From Lachnospiraceae bacterium (GTDB taxonomy: Bacteria; Bacillota; Clostridia; Lachnospirales; Lachnospiraceae): DNA of 45,091 nt. The position numbers and the translations under genes are program-made. Positions 34,904-43,302 of the stretch are shown here, in pieces; position 1 is the first letter of the stretch; each line of letters opens with the position of its first letter. Under the pieces are notes generated by a model that saw only the letters and a program-made list of their open reading frames with translations, was not told where the DNA came from and searched no databases. Location of the stretch: positions 1 through 45,091 of the forward strand of contig JAILPE010000003.1 in assembly GCA_024699645.1 (NCBI GenBank), given 5' to 3'.

Positions 34904-36136
34904 TCAATAATTCTGATGGCTGTAAATATCCTGTTGTGTATTCCTTGCTTTGATCAAGAGAACAATAAAGACTATCTCCGTAACGATTCCTATGATCATG
35001 CTGAGCAGTATAAATACGAATCCGGCACCGCTGAACAAACCCTCGAAGATATCATATGTAAAATCAACGTATGATCTGCCAAAAACCCGTGAATAGTCAC
35101 GCAAAACGGAACGTATAAAACGAGTGAGATCCTTGCCGTAAGCGAGCGATACCATCATGTAACAAATAAGTGCAATTACAGAAAAAGCAGTATTGATTAT
35201 CTTAATGACTATAGGATATAACGATACGTTTCTCGGAGCGCCTGTGCCTGCGATCATATATCTGATTCCTCTGAAAGAACTTGAAAGTAAAAAGTAAGGA
35301 ACTATGCCGAAGAATGTGACGATAAAGATCGATAATAAGATTATCATTGCAGAAGTGAGCATTTCATATGCAAATGCAATAATAAGAGTGACAAAGAGTA
35401 ATGCCGCGCAGATGCACATAATGACCGCAATGGCAATACTGTATCCCGAAGCAATTGTAAGACCGGCGGTTGTAATGGGGTTGCCGGTTTTTAAGTTGCT
35501 TCTTGCCGAGCAGTAGGTGGTAAGGGCTGCAATAATAGGGAGCGTTGCGACCATTAACCCAAGCAATGAAAAAAACATGGTCACAGGTGAGGCGCTGTTC
35601 AAAACAAAAGAAATAATACCAGAGAAAAGGAGGGTAATTCCCGACAGGATTCCGTAAACGAGAAGCAGAGGGGATCCGAGTATGTTGGCAAATCTGTTGT
35701 AATTAAATGTTCCGGGACCACCGTAAGGGAAATATTTTGGTGCTGTGGGCGCAGGATAGGGCTGCGTGTAAATGGGCTGCGAATAAACAGGCTGTCCGGG
35801 AGCGGGTTGCGAATAAACAGGCTGTCCGGGAGCGGGCTGAGAGTAAACAGGCTGCTCGGGAACTACAGGAGCGGGCTGCACAGAAACAGGCTGCTCGGGA
35901 ACTGCAGGAGCGGGCTGAGAGTAAACAGGCTGCTCGGGAGCTACAGGAGCGGGCTGAGAGTAAACAGGTTGCTCGGGAGCTGCAGGAGCGGGCTGAGAGT
36001 AAACAGGCTGCTCGGGAACTAAAGGAGCGGGCTGCACAGAAACAGGCTGCTCGGGAGCTGCAGGAGTAGGATTTTGCTGGGTACAAGTGCAGATCTCTCC
36101 GTCACGGAGCGGTCGTCCACAGTTTTCACAGAACAT
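34904..36136 (-). CDS. Zinc-ribbon, proline/glutamine-repeat, multi-pass membrane protein
   Basis: A 410-residue protein. Residues 1-20 form a zinc ribbon (CENCGRPL and CTC). Residues 25-125 are a tandem repeat of PEQPVYSQPAPA-type units (13 residues, six copies, then two shorter GQPVYSQPAP copies). The remainder has about six hydrophobic helices. Start at 36136 (MFCENCG) with GAGGAGG on the minus strand; a longer reading from 36169 has no site. The repeat probably is a cytosolic flexible tether. Function not recognised; similar zinc-ribbon membrane proteins are often of unknown function. Confidence 0.75.
   Translation of the reverse strand: MFCENCGRPLRDGEICTCTQQNPTPAAPEQPVSVQPAPLVPEQPVYSQPAPAAPEQPVYSQPAPVAPEQPVYSQPAPAVPEQPVSVQPAPVVPEQPVYSQPAPGQPVYSQPAPGQPVYSQPIYTQPYPAPTAPKYFPYGGPGTFNYNRFANILGSPLLLVYGILSGITLLFSGIISFVLNSASPVTMFFSLLGLMVATLPIIAALTTYCSARSNLKTGNPITTAGLTIASGYSIAIAVIMCICAALLFVTLIIAFAYEMLTSAMIILLSIFIVTFFGIVPYFLLSSSFRGIRYMIAGTGAPRNVSLYPIVIKIINTAFSVIALICYMMVSLAYGKDLTRFIRSVLRDYSRVFGRSYVDFTYDIFEGLFSGAGFVFILLSMIIGIVTEIVFIVLLIKARNTQQDIYSHQNY
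35755..36070 (-). repeat. 39-bp coding tandem repeats in the zinc-ribbon protein
   Basis: Six near-identical 39-bp units plus shorter 30-bp ones, all in frame. They read PEQPV.SQPAP. on the minus strand. Confidence 0.88.
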
Positions 36137-36280
36137 ATAAAATACCTCCTCAAATTGTATGTTTATCATTGAAACGGCTTGAAATACCGTTCAAAAAATG
36201 TTCAATGATATAATGTAAAACTACTGTATTTATTTTACCAAATATCAATCTGTAATGGAAGAAAATAATATTTTTGAGAA

Positions 36281-36586
36281 TTACACAAACAAACCTACAA
36301 TAAATACGGAAAGGCATGAGAAAAATGCCACCGTGATGAGGCTACGATTGCAAAGAGAGAGTATAAGCGCCGTAACGAATCCCGCGGTTGCCGAGATAAG
36401 TGAATCCGTTGAGAAAAAGATCGCCGGAACAGTCATTGCGGAAAGAACGGCATAAGGAACGTAGGTCAGAAGCGAGCGGATGAAGCGGCTTTTGATCTTG
36501 CGGCTGAACGCAACGAAGGGGATTGTGCGGACAAGATATGTCGAAAGTGCCATCACGGCCAGATAGATGAAAAACTCATTCCCCAT
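36281..36586 (-). CDS. azlD: AzlD-family branched-chain amino acid transport protein
   Basis: 101 residues, three to four hydrophobic helices, the small partner of AzlC exporters. It begins MGNEFFIYLAVMALSTYLVRTIPF, the usual AzlD N-terminal region. It starts inside the end of azlC (11-base overlap), so the two are translationally coupled. Confidence 0.85.
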   Translation of the reverse strand: MGNEFFIYLAVMALSTYLVRTIPFVAFSRKIKSRFIRSLLTYVPYAVLSAMTVPAIFFSTDSLISATAGFVTALILSLCNRSLITVAFFSCLSVFIVGLFV

Positions 36587-37367
36587 GATGCACCTCCTTC
36601 ATTTCCCCAAGAAGGCTTTTGTCCTTAGTACCGGGCTCCTCGTCGTTGGTCGGGAAATCCCCGTCCTTTGTGCCCGGCTCCTCGTCCTTTATCGGGAAGA
36701 AGATCGCCCCTATCACTGAAGAAACGACAGCGCAGATGATCACGCTGATACCCGAAGAAATCTCGAAGAACGGCTGAAAATACAGGAAAATGCTTATCGC
36801 AACGCTTATGAGCACAACGACGGTGACGCTGAGAGCTTTTTTCATGGGCGGAATGAAGATCGCTATGAACATTCCGTAAAGCGCAACGTTGAGCGCTGTT
36901 GAGATCGCGCCGGGAAGTATGTCGCCGCAGACAGCACCGAGAAGTGTGCCGAGACTCCAGCCGATGTAGGGAAGCGAGCAAAGCCCGAGAAAATAGCGCT
37001 TTCCGATCTCTTCGCCGCGGCTCGATGCTACGGCGTAGATCTCGTCTGTAACGAACTGCCCGAAGAGAAGCCTTATCTTTGTGGTAAAGCTTTTGTCCAC
37101 GCTTTGAGAGAGGGACACAGACATCAGACTGTAACGGGAATTGATGACGAGCTGGGAGATGATCATTTCGACATATGAACCGGCAGCGGCCATGATATTG
37201 AGACCGGCGAACTGCCCCGCGGAGGTAACGTTGAGCATGGAGATGAGCACGGTCTGCCAGATTGCAAGACCTGCGTTTGTGCCCATTATGCCAAAGGAAA
37301 AGGAGACCGCAAGATAGCCAAGACCTATCGGCAGTCCGTCAAGTATTCCTTTCCTAAAATTATTCAT
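36576..37367 (-). CDS. azlC: AzlC-family branched-chain amino acid exporter subunit
   Basis: 263 residues with multiple membrane helices. LPIGLGYLAVSFSFGIMG near the start and GQFAGLNIMAA are typical of AzlC. With AzlD it exports branched-chain amino acids. The C-terminus carries an unusual hydrophilic tail with DEEPGTKD repeated (about residues 225-255). Start 37367 (ATG) has AGGAGA upstream; a GTG at 37370 is an alternative. Confidence 0.87.
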   Translation of the reverse strand: MNNFRKGILDGLPIGLGYLAVSFSFGIMGTNAGLAIWQTVLISMLNVTSAGQFAGLNIMAAAGSYVEMIISQLVINSRYSLMSVSLSQSVDKSFTTKIRLLFGQFVTDEIYAVASSRGEEIGKRYFLGLCSLPYIGWSLGTLLGAVCGDILPGAISTALNVALYGMFIAIFIPPMKKALSVTVVVLISVAISIFLYFQPFFEISSGISVIICAVVSSVIGAIFFPIKDEEPGTKDGDFPTNDEEPGTKDKSLLGEMKEVHHGE

Positions 37368-37430
37368 CACTTATCTCCTGATGCATTTTAAATATTTTGA
37401 GGTGTGCAGCGTTTTTCGTATGCTCTCCCA

Positions 37431-37461
37431 AGAAAAGAGCCGGCGTATGAAGCCGGCTCTT
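37431..37461 (-). terminator. Intrinsic terminator of the cold-shock gene
   Basis: AAGAGCCGGC pairs with GCCGGCTCTT (37435-37444 with 37452-37461), followed on the minus strand by TTTCTT. It ends the csp transcript before azlC. Confidence 0.8.
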
Positions 37462-37549
37462 GTTATAACCTGTAAAACTAATTATTATTTTATATACTAT
37501 ATGTTATAAACTAACCGATTAGCAGACGGATCATAACCAGTAGTGACTA

Positions 37550-37750
37550 TCAGCACTTTGTAACGTTCGCAGCCTGAGGTCCTTTTTCGCCTTCAACTAC
37601 ATCAAATGTTACAGCCTCGCCCTCTTCGAGAACCTTGAAGCCGTCCATGTTTAATGCTGAGAAATGAACGAATACGTCGTTACCTTCCTCGTCGGAGATG
37701 AATCCGAAACCCTTTTTTGCATTGAACCACTTAACAGTACCCTTCTTCAT
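37550..37750 (-). CDS. Cold-shock protein (CspA family)
   Basis: 66 residues, five-strand OB fold. RNP1 KGFGFI and RNP2 DVFVHFSAL are intact. Binds single-stranded RNA and DNA as a chaperone. The gene is monocistronic with its own promoter and terminator. Confidence 0.96.
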   Translation of the reverse strand: MKKGTVKWFNAKKGFGFISDEEGNDVFVHFSALNMDGFKVLEEGEAVTFDVVEGEKGPQAANVTKC

Positions 37751-37811
37751 AAATTGCCTCCATAAAAATAAAAAAAATAAACTTGAGTATCACAGTTGAC
37801 ACCCAAGTCTT

Positions 37812-37840
37812 AATTTATCATACATGTATTCCAATGTCAA
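37812..37840 (-). promoter_or_regulatory. Promoter of the cold-shock gene
   Basis: Minus strand: TTGACA (37840-37835), 17 bp, TAAATT (37817-37812), with a leader of about 55 nt, short for a cold-shock mRNA. Confidence 0.75.
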
Positions 37841-37896
37841 AGAAAATGTTTCAACAAATTTTGTTTTTGATTTAACACAAGAGAAGCAGTCTATGA

Positions 37897-37902
37897 TATA
37901 CT
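37897..37902 (+). promoter_or_regulatory. Extended -10 element for the M16C peptidase gene
   Basis: TATACT at 37897-37902 is preceded by TGA (extended -10). The -35 is weak. The leader of about 150 nt carries repeats and a CCCCGG...CCGGGG hairpin. The 312-base gap 37751-38062 also holds the csp promoter. Confidence 0.5.
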
Positions 37903-37961
37903 TTTTGAGGATGTTTTGCACATCCCCGGAGAACAGACACCGGGGGTAATGCGGTAACTTC

Positions 37962-38018
37962 GGAAGATACGATCCGAGGGGCGAGGAAAGAGCCCGGGAA
38001 GATACGATCCGAGTGGCG
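37962..38018 (+). repeat. 22-bp direct repeats in the peptidase leader
   Basis: GGAAGATACGATCCGAG.GGCG at 37962-37983 and 37997-38018, with one mismatch, separated by 35 bases start to start. They lie before the ribosome site. Confidence 0.8.
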
Positions 38019-38062
38019 CTTCGAGCATCCGTCAAAGAACAGATACGGAGGATATCATATAT

Positions 38063-41008
38063 ATGTCTGCAAATTTATCCCGGGGGGCGATCAGAATCCC
38101 CGCAACGTACAAACTGATAAAAGAGGAATACGTATCGGATTGCAAAGGTACGGGCTATCTTCTTAAACACATAAAAAGCGGCGCAAGAGTGTGCCTCATA
38201 AAGAACAACGACATCAACAAATCGTTCTGCATAGCGTTTCGAACACCGCCCAAGGACGACACGGGCGTGGCTCACATCATCGAGCACACCGTTCTGTGCG
38301 GATCGCGCAAGTACACGGCTAAGGATCCGTTCATAGAGCTCGCAAAAGGCTCTCTTTCAACATTTCTCAATGCGATGACTTATCCCGACAAGACATGCTA
38401 TCCCGTTGCAAGCTGCAACAACAAGGATTTTGAGAATCTCATGGACGTCTATATGGACGCCGTTCTGCATCCCGCAATCTACCAAAAAGAGGAGATCTTC
38501 CGCCAGGAGGGCTGGCACTACGAGATCGATTCCCCCGAAGACGATATTGTCGTTAACGGAGTCGTTTACAGCGAGATGAAGGGCTTGTTCTCGTCGCCCG
38601 ACGAGCGTCTTGAGAGGGGCACGTTCAACACGCTTTTCCCGGACAACGCCTATGGCGTCGAGAGCGGGGGTGACCCGGCTGCGATCCCGACGCTCACCTA
38701 CGAAGATTTCCTTGATTTCCACAGAAAGTACTATCACCCTGCAAACAGCTACATAAGCCTTGTGGGCGATATAGACATGGAAGAACGTCTCGAGTGGCTC
38801 GACAGGGAGTACCTCAGTGAATACGACGAGATCGAGGTCGATTCGGCGATGAAACTTCAGGAGCCCATAGGCGTTATAAATGTCGAAGGCACATATCCGA
38901 TAGCCGACGACGACCCCGAAGAGAATTCGACATATGTGAACTGGAGCTTTATGCTTGCCAACGGCGACGACCTTGATACAAATGCGGCGCTCGGCGTGGT
39001 ATGCCAGGTGCTCTTCGACATGATCGGCGCACCTGTGAAGGAAGCGCTCATAAAGGCCGGCATAGGCGACGATGTTTCGTTCTCGCTGACGGACGAGATC
39101 TGTCAGCCGTTCGGAAGCCTCATCATCAAGAATACCGAGGAGAACAAACTCCCGCTGATCAAAAAAATCATTAAGGAGAAGCTTGAGGAGGCGGTTCACG
39201 ACGGGCTTAACAGAAGATCGCTTTTGAGCGCCATAAATAAGGCGGAATTTCTGTTCAATGAAGAAGATTTCGGCACGACACCCAAGAGTCTCATATACAT
39301 CCTCAGATCGCTCGACACCTGGCTTTACGACGATGACGCAGTGTTTGCGGCACTTTCGAGGAGAGGGTCGTTCGACCTTCTGAGGGCAAGGATGGAAGGC
39401 AGCTACTACGAGGATCTTGTGCGCGATTACCTTTTGAACGGGGAGTCGCAGTCCTACTACGTTTTGAAGCCCGAGAAAGGCAAGCAGAGACGCGAGGACG
39501 AGAAGCAGAAGAAGGCGATGAAGGCCTTTAAGGAGTCTTTGAGTGGGGATGAGATCGAGGAGCTTGTGCGCAGGACAAAGGCTCTGCGCGAGTATCAGGA
39601 GGAGCCTTCGACACCCGAAGATCTGCTTACGATCCCGCTTCTTGAGAGAAAGGACATCTCTGAGGACGGGACCGATCCGATCAACGAGACGAGAAATATG
39701 GGCGCTATACCCGTTATATTCCACAACATTGACACGAACGGCATAATCTATTTCGACCTCATGTTTGACCTTAACGGGATTGAGGCCGACGATGCGAAGT
39801 ACCTCGGACTCGCCATGAAGCTTTTCGGAAGCCTGAACACGAGCGAGCATTCGTATCTCGAGCTCGACAACGAGACGGGAATCCACACGGGCGGCATCGG
39901 CATTCGCACGACCACTTACAGCAACGGCAAGAGCAAGGACTACAGGCCGATGATCATGATGTCGGGAAAATCGCTCGAACGCGAGAAAGAGAACCTCTTA
40001 AAGCTCATGTTCGAGGAGCTTCTCGATACGGACTTCTCTTCGACAGAGAGGATCCGGGAGGTCATCAAAGAAAACGTTGCCGGCATGAAGAGCTCGTTCG
40101 TTTACTCCGGACACAGATGCGCAATAGCGGAGGCAAAGGCGGCACTTTCGAATAATGATGCATTTATAAGCGCGGCCGACGGCCATAATCAGTACGTTTT
40201 CCTGCGCGATCTCGCAGATGCTCCGGACAGTGAGATCATGAAGGCAGTCGAAAGGATCAAAAACATACTCGCAAAGGCGCTCACAAAAGAGAACCTTACG
40301 CTTAATATAACAACGACTGACGATATCTACGGGAAATTTGAGGGCGAGGCATTGGCCATGATCGACAGACTCGCTTCGTCGGGCAAAGAAAGAAGCGTGG
40401 CAAAGGGCCCCGAGTACAGACTCGGAGCACGAAAGATCGCTTATAAGACAGCGGGCGACGTTAACTTTGTCGGGATGTCCGGCATCGTGAACGCCGATTC
40501 GCCCGAGCTTGTCGGCCGTCTGATGCTTGCATCGTCGCTGCTCTCGGTCGGATACCTCTGGAACAATGTCAGAGTGCTCGGCGGCGCGTACGGCTGCGGT
40601 TTCAACTACGTCAGAAGTACTGCCGGTGCGGCTTTCTACTCATACAGAGACCCGCAGCTCGGAAGAACGATCGGAATCTATTCGAGCATCGCCGGGTTCC
40701 TCAGGGACTTCAGCGTTGACGAGAGAGAGATGACCAAGTTCATCATCGGAACGATCGGAAACATCGACACACCGCTCACTCCCGATCTTCTCGGAAGATT
40801 CTCTCTTAACGCCTATATGACAGGGATCGACGCAGCCTGGCTCAAAGCCAGAAGAAATGCGGTCCTTAAGGCGCAGCAGCAGGATATGCGTGAGCTTGCC
40901 CCGGTGTTTGACGAGATAGATAAGACAGGGAATATATGCGTTGTGGGCAGCGAGACCGCCATTGAAGCGGAAAAAGAACTGTTCGATACTATTGAGAACC
41001 TCCTGTGA
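38063..41008 (+). CDS. M16C-family zinc metallopeptidase (PreP/insulinase type)
   Basis: 981-residue cytoplasmic peptidase that degrades oligopeptides in a closed chamber made from two M16 halves. The inverted zinc motif HIIEH is near residue 75, with the third ligand Glu in the SEMKG region. The C-half is catalytically inactive, as usual. Length matches presequence peptidases. Ribosome site GGAGG precedes the ATG at 38063. It starts after a leader with repeats. Confidence 0.93.
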   Translation: MSANLSRGAIRIPATYKLIKEEYVSDCKGTGYLLKHIKSGARVCLIKNNDINKSFCIAFRTPPKDDTGVAHIIEHTVLCGSRKYTAKDPFIELAKGSLSTFLNAMTYPDKTCYPVASCNNKDFENLMDVYMDAVLHPAIYQKEEIFRQEGWHYEIDSPEDDIVVNGVVYSEMKGLFSSPDERLERGTFNTLFPDNAYGVESGGDPAAIPTLTYEDFLDFHRKYYHPANSYISLVGDIDMEERLEWLDREYLSEYDEIEVDSAMKLQEPIGVINVEGTYPIADDDPEENSTYVNWSFMLANGDDLDTNAALGVVCQVLFDMIGAPVKEALIKAGIGDDVSFSLTDEICQPFGSLIIKNTEENKLPLIKKIIKEKLEEAVHDGLNRRSLLSAINKAEFLFNEEDFGTTPKSLIYILRSLDTWLYDDDAVFAALSRRGSFDLLRARMEGSYYEDLVRDYLLNGESQSYYVLKPEKGKQRREDEKQKKAMKAFKESLSGDEIEELVRRTKALREYQEEPSTPEDLLTIPLLERKDISEDGTDPINETRNMGAIPVIFHNIDTNGIIYFDLMFDLNGIEADDAKYLGLAMKLFGSLNTSEHSYLELDNETGIHTGGIGIRTTTYSNGKSKDYRPMIMMSGKSLEREKENLLKLMFEELLDTDFSSTERIREVIKENVAGMKSSFVYSGHRCAIAEAKAALSNNDAFISAADGHNQYVFLRDLADAPDSEIMKAVERIKNILAKALTKENLTLNITTTDDIYGKFEGEALAMIDRLASSGKERSVAKGPEYRLGARKIAYKTAGDVNFVGMSGIVNADSPELVGRLMLASSLLSVGYLWNNVRVLGGAYGCGFNYVRSTAGAAFYSYRDPQLGRTIGIYSSIAGFLRDFSVDEREMTKFIIGTIGNIDTPLTPDLLGRFSLNAYMTGIDAAWLKARRNAVLKAQQQDMRELAPVFDEIDKTGNICVVGSETAIEAEKELFDTIENLL

Positions 41009-41017
41009 AAGCCGGAG

Positions 41018-41113
41018 GGACGGTATGGAGAAATTCCATGTCTCCGGGCTCAGGCGGATGGGACGGTATGGAGAAATTCCATGTCTCCGGGCTCAGGCGG
41101 AAGGACGGCATGG
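41018..41113 (+). repeat. 43-bp tandem repeat before era
   Basis: Copies start at 41018 and 41061, with a partial third at 41103. Each unit contains a small hairpin ATGGA-GAAAT-TCCAT and an ATG. Units have no in-frame stop, so a reading continues from copy 2 into era. Confidence 0.88.
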
Positions 41114-41131
41114 AAAATTGGAGGAAGCGGG

Positions 41132-42088
41132 ATGTTTAAGTCCGGATTTATTGCGCTTGTCGGGAGGACGAATGTCGGGAAATCGACGCTTATGAACAGG
41201 CTTGTCGGGCAGAAGGTGGCGATCACCTCGAACAAGCCCCAGACGACGCGCACAAGCATAAAAACGATACTTACGGAAGAACGCGGGCAGATGATCTTCA
41301 TCGACACGCCCGGGATCCACAAGATAGAGCACAAGCTCGGCGAACATATGGAGGAGACCGCGAAGAGAACGCTCGGCGAGGCCGATGTCGTACTGTGGCT
41401 CGTCGAACCCGCAAAGTCAACGGGCACGGGCGATGCGCGTGTTTCGCAGCTCCTAAAGGGCTCATCGGCGAAAAAGGTGCTCGTCATAAACAAGATCGAC
41501 AAGGTTCCGAGAGAAGAACTGCCGCGTCTTATCGAGATGTACAGGCCGCTCGCGGATTTTGACGAGGTTGTGCCGGTGAGCGCCGCTACGGGCGAAAACG
41601 AGGAAGAACTCAAGAACGTGATCTTCGATCTGCTCGACGAGGGCCCGATGTACTACGATGAGGACGAGCTCACGGATCAGCCCCTGAAGCAGATCGCGGC
41701 CGAGATCGTGAGGGAAAACGCACTCAAGTTCCTGAAGGACGAGGTGCCTCACGGGATTGCCGTTTGCGTTGATCTCATGAAAGAGCGCGCACGCGGCGGC
41801 GGATACGTCGAGTACGACGAAAACGAGGATACGGTTTCGGGCGAGGGCATAGGAATATTCGACATTGAGGCATCCATCATCTGCGAGAGGGATTCACATA
41901 AGGGAATCATAATCGGCAAGCAGGGAGCGATGCTCAAGAAGATCGGGACGGCTGCGAGGCTCGAGATGGAAGCGTTTATGGGCTGCAGGATATTCCTGAA
42001 GCTCTTCGTAAAGGTCAGGAAAGACTGGCGCGACAGCGAGATGTTCCTCAAAGATTACGGATTCGCGGCAGGACCCAAAGAGAAATAG
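41132..42088 (+). CDS. era: GTPase Era
   Basis: 318-residue GTPase for 16S rRNA maturation and 30S assembly. G1 GRTNVGKST, G3 DTPG, G4 NKID, and the KH domain with GIIIGKQGAMLKKIG. ATG at 41132 (MFKSGFIAL) has GGAGG at 41120-41124. An upstream in-frame ATG at 41081 lies in the 43-bp repeat and would add 17 residues, less likely. Neighbour recO is in the usual era-recO order. Confidence 0.96.
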   Translation: MFKSGFIALVGRTNVGKSTLMNRLVGQKVAITSNKPQTTRTSIKTILTEERGQMIFIDTPGIHKIEHKLGEHMEETAKRTLGEADVVLWLVEPAKSTGTGDARVSQLLKGSSAKKVLVINKIDKVPREELPRLIEMYRPLADFDEVVPVSAATGENEEELKNVIFDLLDEGPMYYDEDELTDQPLKQIAAEIVRENALKFLKDEVPHGIAVCVDLMKERARGGGYVEYDENEDTVSGEGIGIFDIEASIICERDSHKGIIIGKQGAMLKKIGTAARLEMEAFMGCRIFLKLFVKVRKDWRDSEMFLKDYGFAAGPKEK

Positions 42089-42275
42089 AAATGAAAAACC
42101 ACGGACCAAAAGAAAAACAGATCCATGGGAAACACCGCAGGGCCTGAAGGAAAAACAAATCCATGGGAAACACCGCAGGGCCTGAAGGAAAAACAGATCC
42201 ATGTGAAACACCGCATGGCCTGAAGGAAAAACAGATCCATGTGAAACACCGCAGGACCTGAAGGAAAAACAGATG
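42071..42275 (+). repeat. 38-bp tandem repeat expanded from the 3' end of era
   Basis: The era end (GGACCCAAAGAGAAATAG, 42071-42088) is followed by near copies starting at 42103, 42141, 42179, 42217 and about 42255 (38 bp apart). They share GGCCTGAAGGAAAAACAGATCCATG (up to 20: CCTGAAGGAAAAACAGATCC). The recO gene begins 45 bases later. Confidence 0.9.
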
Positions 42276-42320
42276 CAAAAGCAGGCCAAGGAAAATTTAT
42301 AGGAAATACAGGAAGACGGC

Positions 42321-43148
42321 ATGAACGGTGAGATCAAAACACAGGGAATAGTACTTTTATCGGCACCCTGCGGTGAGTACGACAGGAGACTCGTGGTGCT
42401 CACGGCGCAGAGAGGCAGGATAACTGTGTTTGCGAGGGGCGCGCGCAGACCGGGAAATTCTTTCTCGGCGTGCACGCAGACGTTCACTTTTGCCGTCTTT
42501 ACGCTTTATGAAGGGCGTGAAGCATATACATTAAAATCGGCGGAGCACACGAGATTTTTCGAAGAACTCAGGGACGACCCCGTAAGGGCATGCTACGGGA
42601 TCTATTTCTGCGAGATGGCGTCAAACTGCTCACGTGAGGGGATGGACGAAGAAACGCTTATGAAACTCTTGTACCTCGCACTCTCGGCACTTTCGAAAAA
42701 CGTGATCGATGCGCGCCTTGTGAGAGCCGTGTTTGAACTGAGATGCATCGCGGATTTCGGAGAGGCACCCTTAGCGGAGGGCACATGGTACAGCAGAGCC
42801 GGAAACGGACTCGCGGAGAACCCCCTCGGAGCCGCTAATGGATTAGCGGAGAAATCCATCAGAGCCGGAAGCGGATTCTCAGAGAAAATGCTCGGAGCCG
42901 GAAGCGGGGAGGAAGCACGGGGAGAGAAGGAATGGGCGTTAAAGGGAAAAAACGACGGCTTTGAAGTCGGGAAGGACACGGTGAGCCTCACTTCTTACAT
43001 AATCACAGCGCCGCTCATGGACATATTTACGTTTTCGGTCCCTGAGACGACGATCTTGGAGCTCTTAAGGATGTCTTCGGACTGGAGCGAATACCGGATA
43101 GGTAGAAAATTAAAAAGCAAAGACATACTGGAAATGATCGAAAAGTAG
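42321..43148 (+). CDS. recO: RecO with the zinc-finger region replaced by 11-residue repeats
   Basis: Recombination mediator that binds DNA and loads RecA with RecR. The 275 residues keep the N-terminal OB domain (LTAQRGRITVFARGARR), the helical middle and the C-terminal end (GRKLKSKDIL). In related RecO proteins a four-cysteine zinc-binding module lies in the middle. Here positions about 155-210 hold three and a half copies of AGNGLAENPLG-type 11-residue units with no cysteines. It may have lost zinc binding. No strong ribosome site is seen. Confidence 0.88.
   Translation: MNGEIKTQGIVLLSAPCGEYDRRLVVLTAQRGRITVFARGARRPGNSFSACTQTFTFAVFTLYEGREAYTLKSAEHTRFFEELRDDPVRACYGIYFCEMASNCSREGMDEETLMKLLYLALSALSKNVIDARLVRAVFELRCIADFGEAPLAEGTWYSRAGNGLAENPLGAANGLAEKSIRAGSGFSEKMLGAGSGEEARGEKEWALKGKNDGFEVGKDTVSLTSYIITAPLMDIFTFSVPETTILELLRMSSDWSEYRIGRKLKSKDILEMIEK
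42798..42908 (+). repeat. 33-bp in-frame tandem repeat within recO
   Basis: Units at 42798-42830, 42831-42863 and 42864-42896 with a partial fourth. They begin GCCGG or GCCGCT and keep the frame. They diverge at about a third of positions, so the expansion is older than in CotH. Confidence 0.85.
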
Positions 43149-43201
43149 GTCATTGTACCCAGCAGAAAAACAATTGTACGGCAGGCAAAGAAAATCATGA
43201 A

Positions 43202-43237
43202 AAACCGCGAAAAATGAGAATTTTTGCGGTTTTTTTC
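43202..43237 (+). terminator. Intrinsic terminator after recO
   Basis: AACCGC.AAAAAT pairs with ATTTTTGCGGTT (43220-43231), then a T-run of about seven. It ends the era-recO unit just before the glyS promoter. Confidence 0.85.
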
Positions 43238-43266
43238 TTGCAAAATTTTGCGATAGCTTATAAAAT
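43238..43266 (+). promoter_or_regulatory. Promoter of glyS
   Basis: TTGCAA (43238-43243), 17 bp, TAAAAT (43261-43266). The leader is about 30 nt. No T-box motif is present, so glyS is not controlled by a T-box in this region. Confidence 0.65.
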
Positions 43267-43302
43267 GTTAAAGTTATATAGAAGAGAAAGGAAAAAGATA
43301 AG

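Noticed and set aside
38357-39886. Long open frame (509 codons) on the minus strand within the M16C gene
   Set aside because: It is fully antisense to a strongly supported peptidase, has no ribosome site, and shows no recognisable domain. A shadow of biased codon use.
42103-42275. CRISPR-like array
   Set aside because: The 38-bp units follow each other directly without unique spacers, and no cas genes are near. It is a plain tandem repeat.
43149-43302. T-box leader before glyS
   Set aside because: The interval holds the recO terminator and a promoter. Space is too short and the T-box sequence is missing.
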